DNA from: CAZFMJ01 sp964520045
Lineage (GTDB): Bacteria; Elusimicrobiota; Elusimicrobia; Elusimicrobiales; CAZFMJ01
NCBI GenBank assembly: GCA_964520045.1
Contig: CAZFMJ010000108.1
Span: forward strand, 1-6,166
Direction: 5' to 3'
Length of the DNA: 6,166 nt
Every line of letters starts with the position of its first letter. Position 1 is the first letter of the stretch. The notes beneath the pieces are model-generated. The model was not told the origin of the DNA. It searched no databases and worked only from the letters and a program-made list of their open reading frames with translations. Shown in pieces: positions 6,046 to 6,166 of this stretch. Made by a program: the position numbers and the translations under genes.

Positions 6046-6149
6046 CAAGGGACGGTAAAAGGGGAATGGACATGAAAAGATGGAAAATGATTCGTTTTTT
6101 TCGTCTTCTCTTTTCCGTCCGCCATCTACTGTCTACTATCTACTGTCCC
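6041..6149 (+). repeat. Heptad-phased inverted-repeat element, GGTAGAC family (copy 3)
   Basis: It starts with GGTAACA at 6041-6047, which contains the kdsD stop TAA. Further purine-rich 7-base units run at 6054-6088. The right arm is a clean array of pyrimidine units from 6103 to 6144: GTCTTCT, CTTTTCC, GTCCGCC, then ATCTACT, GTCTACT, ATCTACT, all in exact 7-base register. GGGAC at 6049-6053 and GTCCC at 6145-6149 act as matching inverted ends, with 9 of 12 complementary bases counted inward. GGAAAA (6082-6087) can pair with TTTTCC (6111-6116). It carries the same end sequence as the element after kdsA. Confidence 0.85.
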
Positions 6150-6163
6150 AAACAATCCTTAAA
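6145..6163 (+). repeat. Conserved 19-base tail of the heptad element (copy B)
   Basis: GTCCCAAACAATCCTTAAA matches 18 of 19 bases with 4703-4721 and holds the same position directly after the last pyrimidine heptad. It runs to within three bases of the window end, so how far the similarity extends cannot be seen. Confidence 0.75.
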
Positions 6164-6166
6164 GGC

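Noticed and set aside
5619..6125. A 168-codon open frame on the minus strand across the CBS domains of kdsD and the following repeat
   Set aside because: It is a shadow of a well-conserved gene on the plus strand and runs into repeat sequence; no domain signature is visible.

Overview
The window carries six genes, all on the plus strand. Five belong to the supply of activated sugars for the lipopolysaccharide (LPS) inner core and one is unrecognised. In order: rfaE1 (heptose 7-phosphate kinase), kdsB (CMP-Kdo synthetase), pyrG (CTP synthase), kdsA (Kdo-8-phosphate synthase), a small zinc-ribbon/single-span membrane protein, and kdsD (arabinose 5-phosphate isomerase). This implies a diderm (Gram-negative) bacterium that makes a Kdo- and heptose-containing LPS. 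The phylum cannot be fixed from the window. The metal-dependent KdsA, the separate (not fused) heptose kinase and the unusual intergenic repeats argue against an ordinary enteric proteobacterium; Elusimicrobiota, Omnitrophota or a related lineage is a guess only.

The pathway logic is tight. KdsD converts ribulose 5-phosphate to arabinose 5-phosphate. KdsA condenses that with phosphoenolpyruvate to Kdo-8-phosphate. A phosphatase (KdsC, not in the window) would release Kdo, and KdsB activates Kdo with the CTP that PyrG makes. RfaE1 acts in the parallel ADP-heptose branch. pyrG and kdsA overlap by one base (TAATG), and the zinc-ribbon gene and kdsD overlap by four (ATGA), so these two pairs are probably translationally coupled.

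Layout: 1-63 is an AT-rich leader with a plausible sigma70-type promoter; 64-1059 rfaE1; 1060-1269 a long intergenic repeat element; 1270-2022 kdsB; 2023-2124 a second, different repeat element; 2125-3732 pyrG; 3732-4562 kdsA; 4563-4801 a third intergenic region with a repeat element, then a perfect 11-bp hairpin and a strong ribosome binding site; 4802-5065 the zinc-ribbon protein; 5062-6045 kdsD; 6046-6166 another repeat element running almost to the window end.

The most unusual content is non-coding. All four true intergenic gaps are filled by degenerate arrays with a 7-base period. Each is arranged as an imperfect inverted repeat, with a purine-rich left arm and a pyrimidine-rich right arm. 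Three share a GGTAGAC-like unit and the fourth uses a CAGAAKY-like unit. The arrays begin at or across the stop codon of the upstream gene, and two end in the same 19-base tail (18 of 19 identical). No known repeat family could be assigned from sequence alone.
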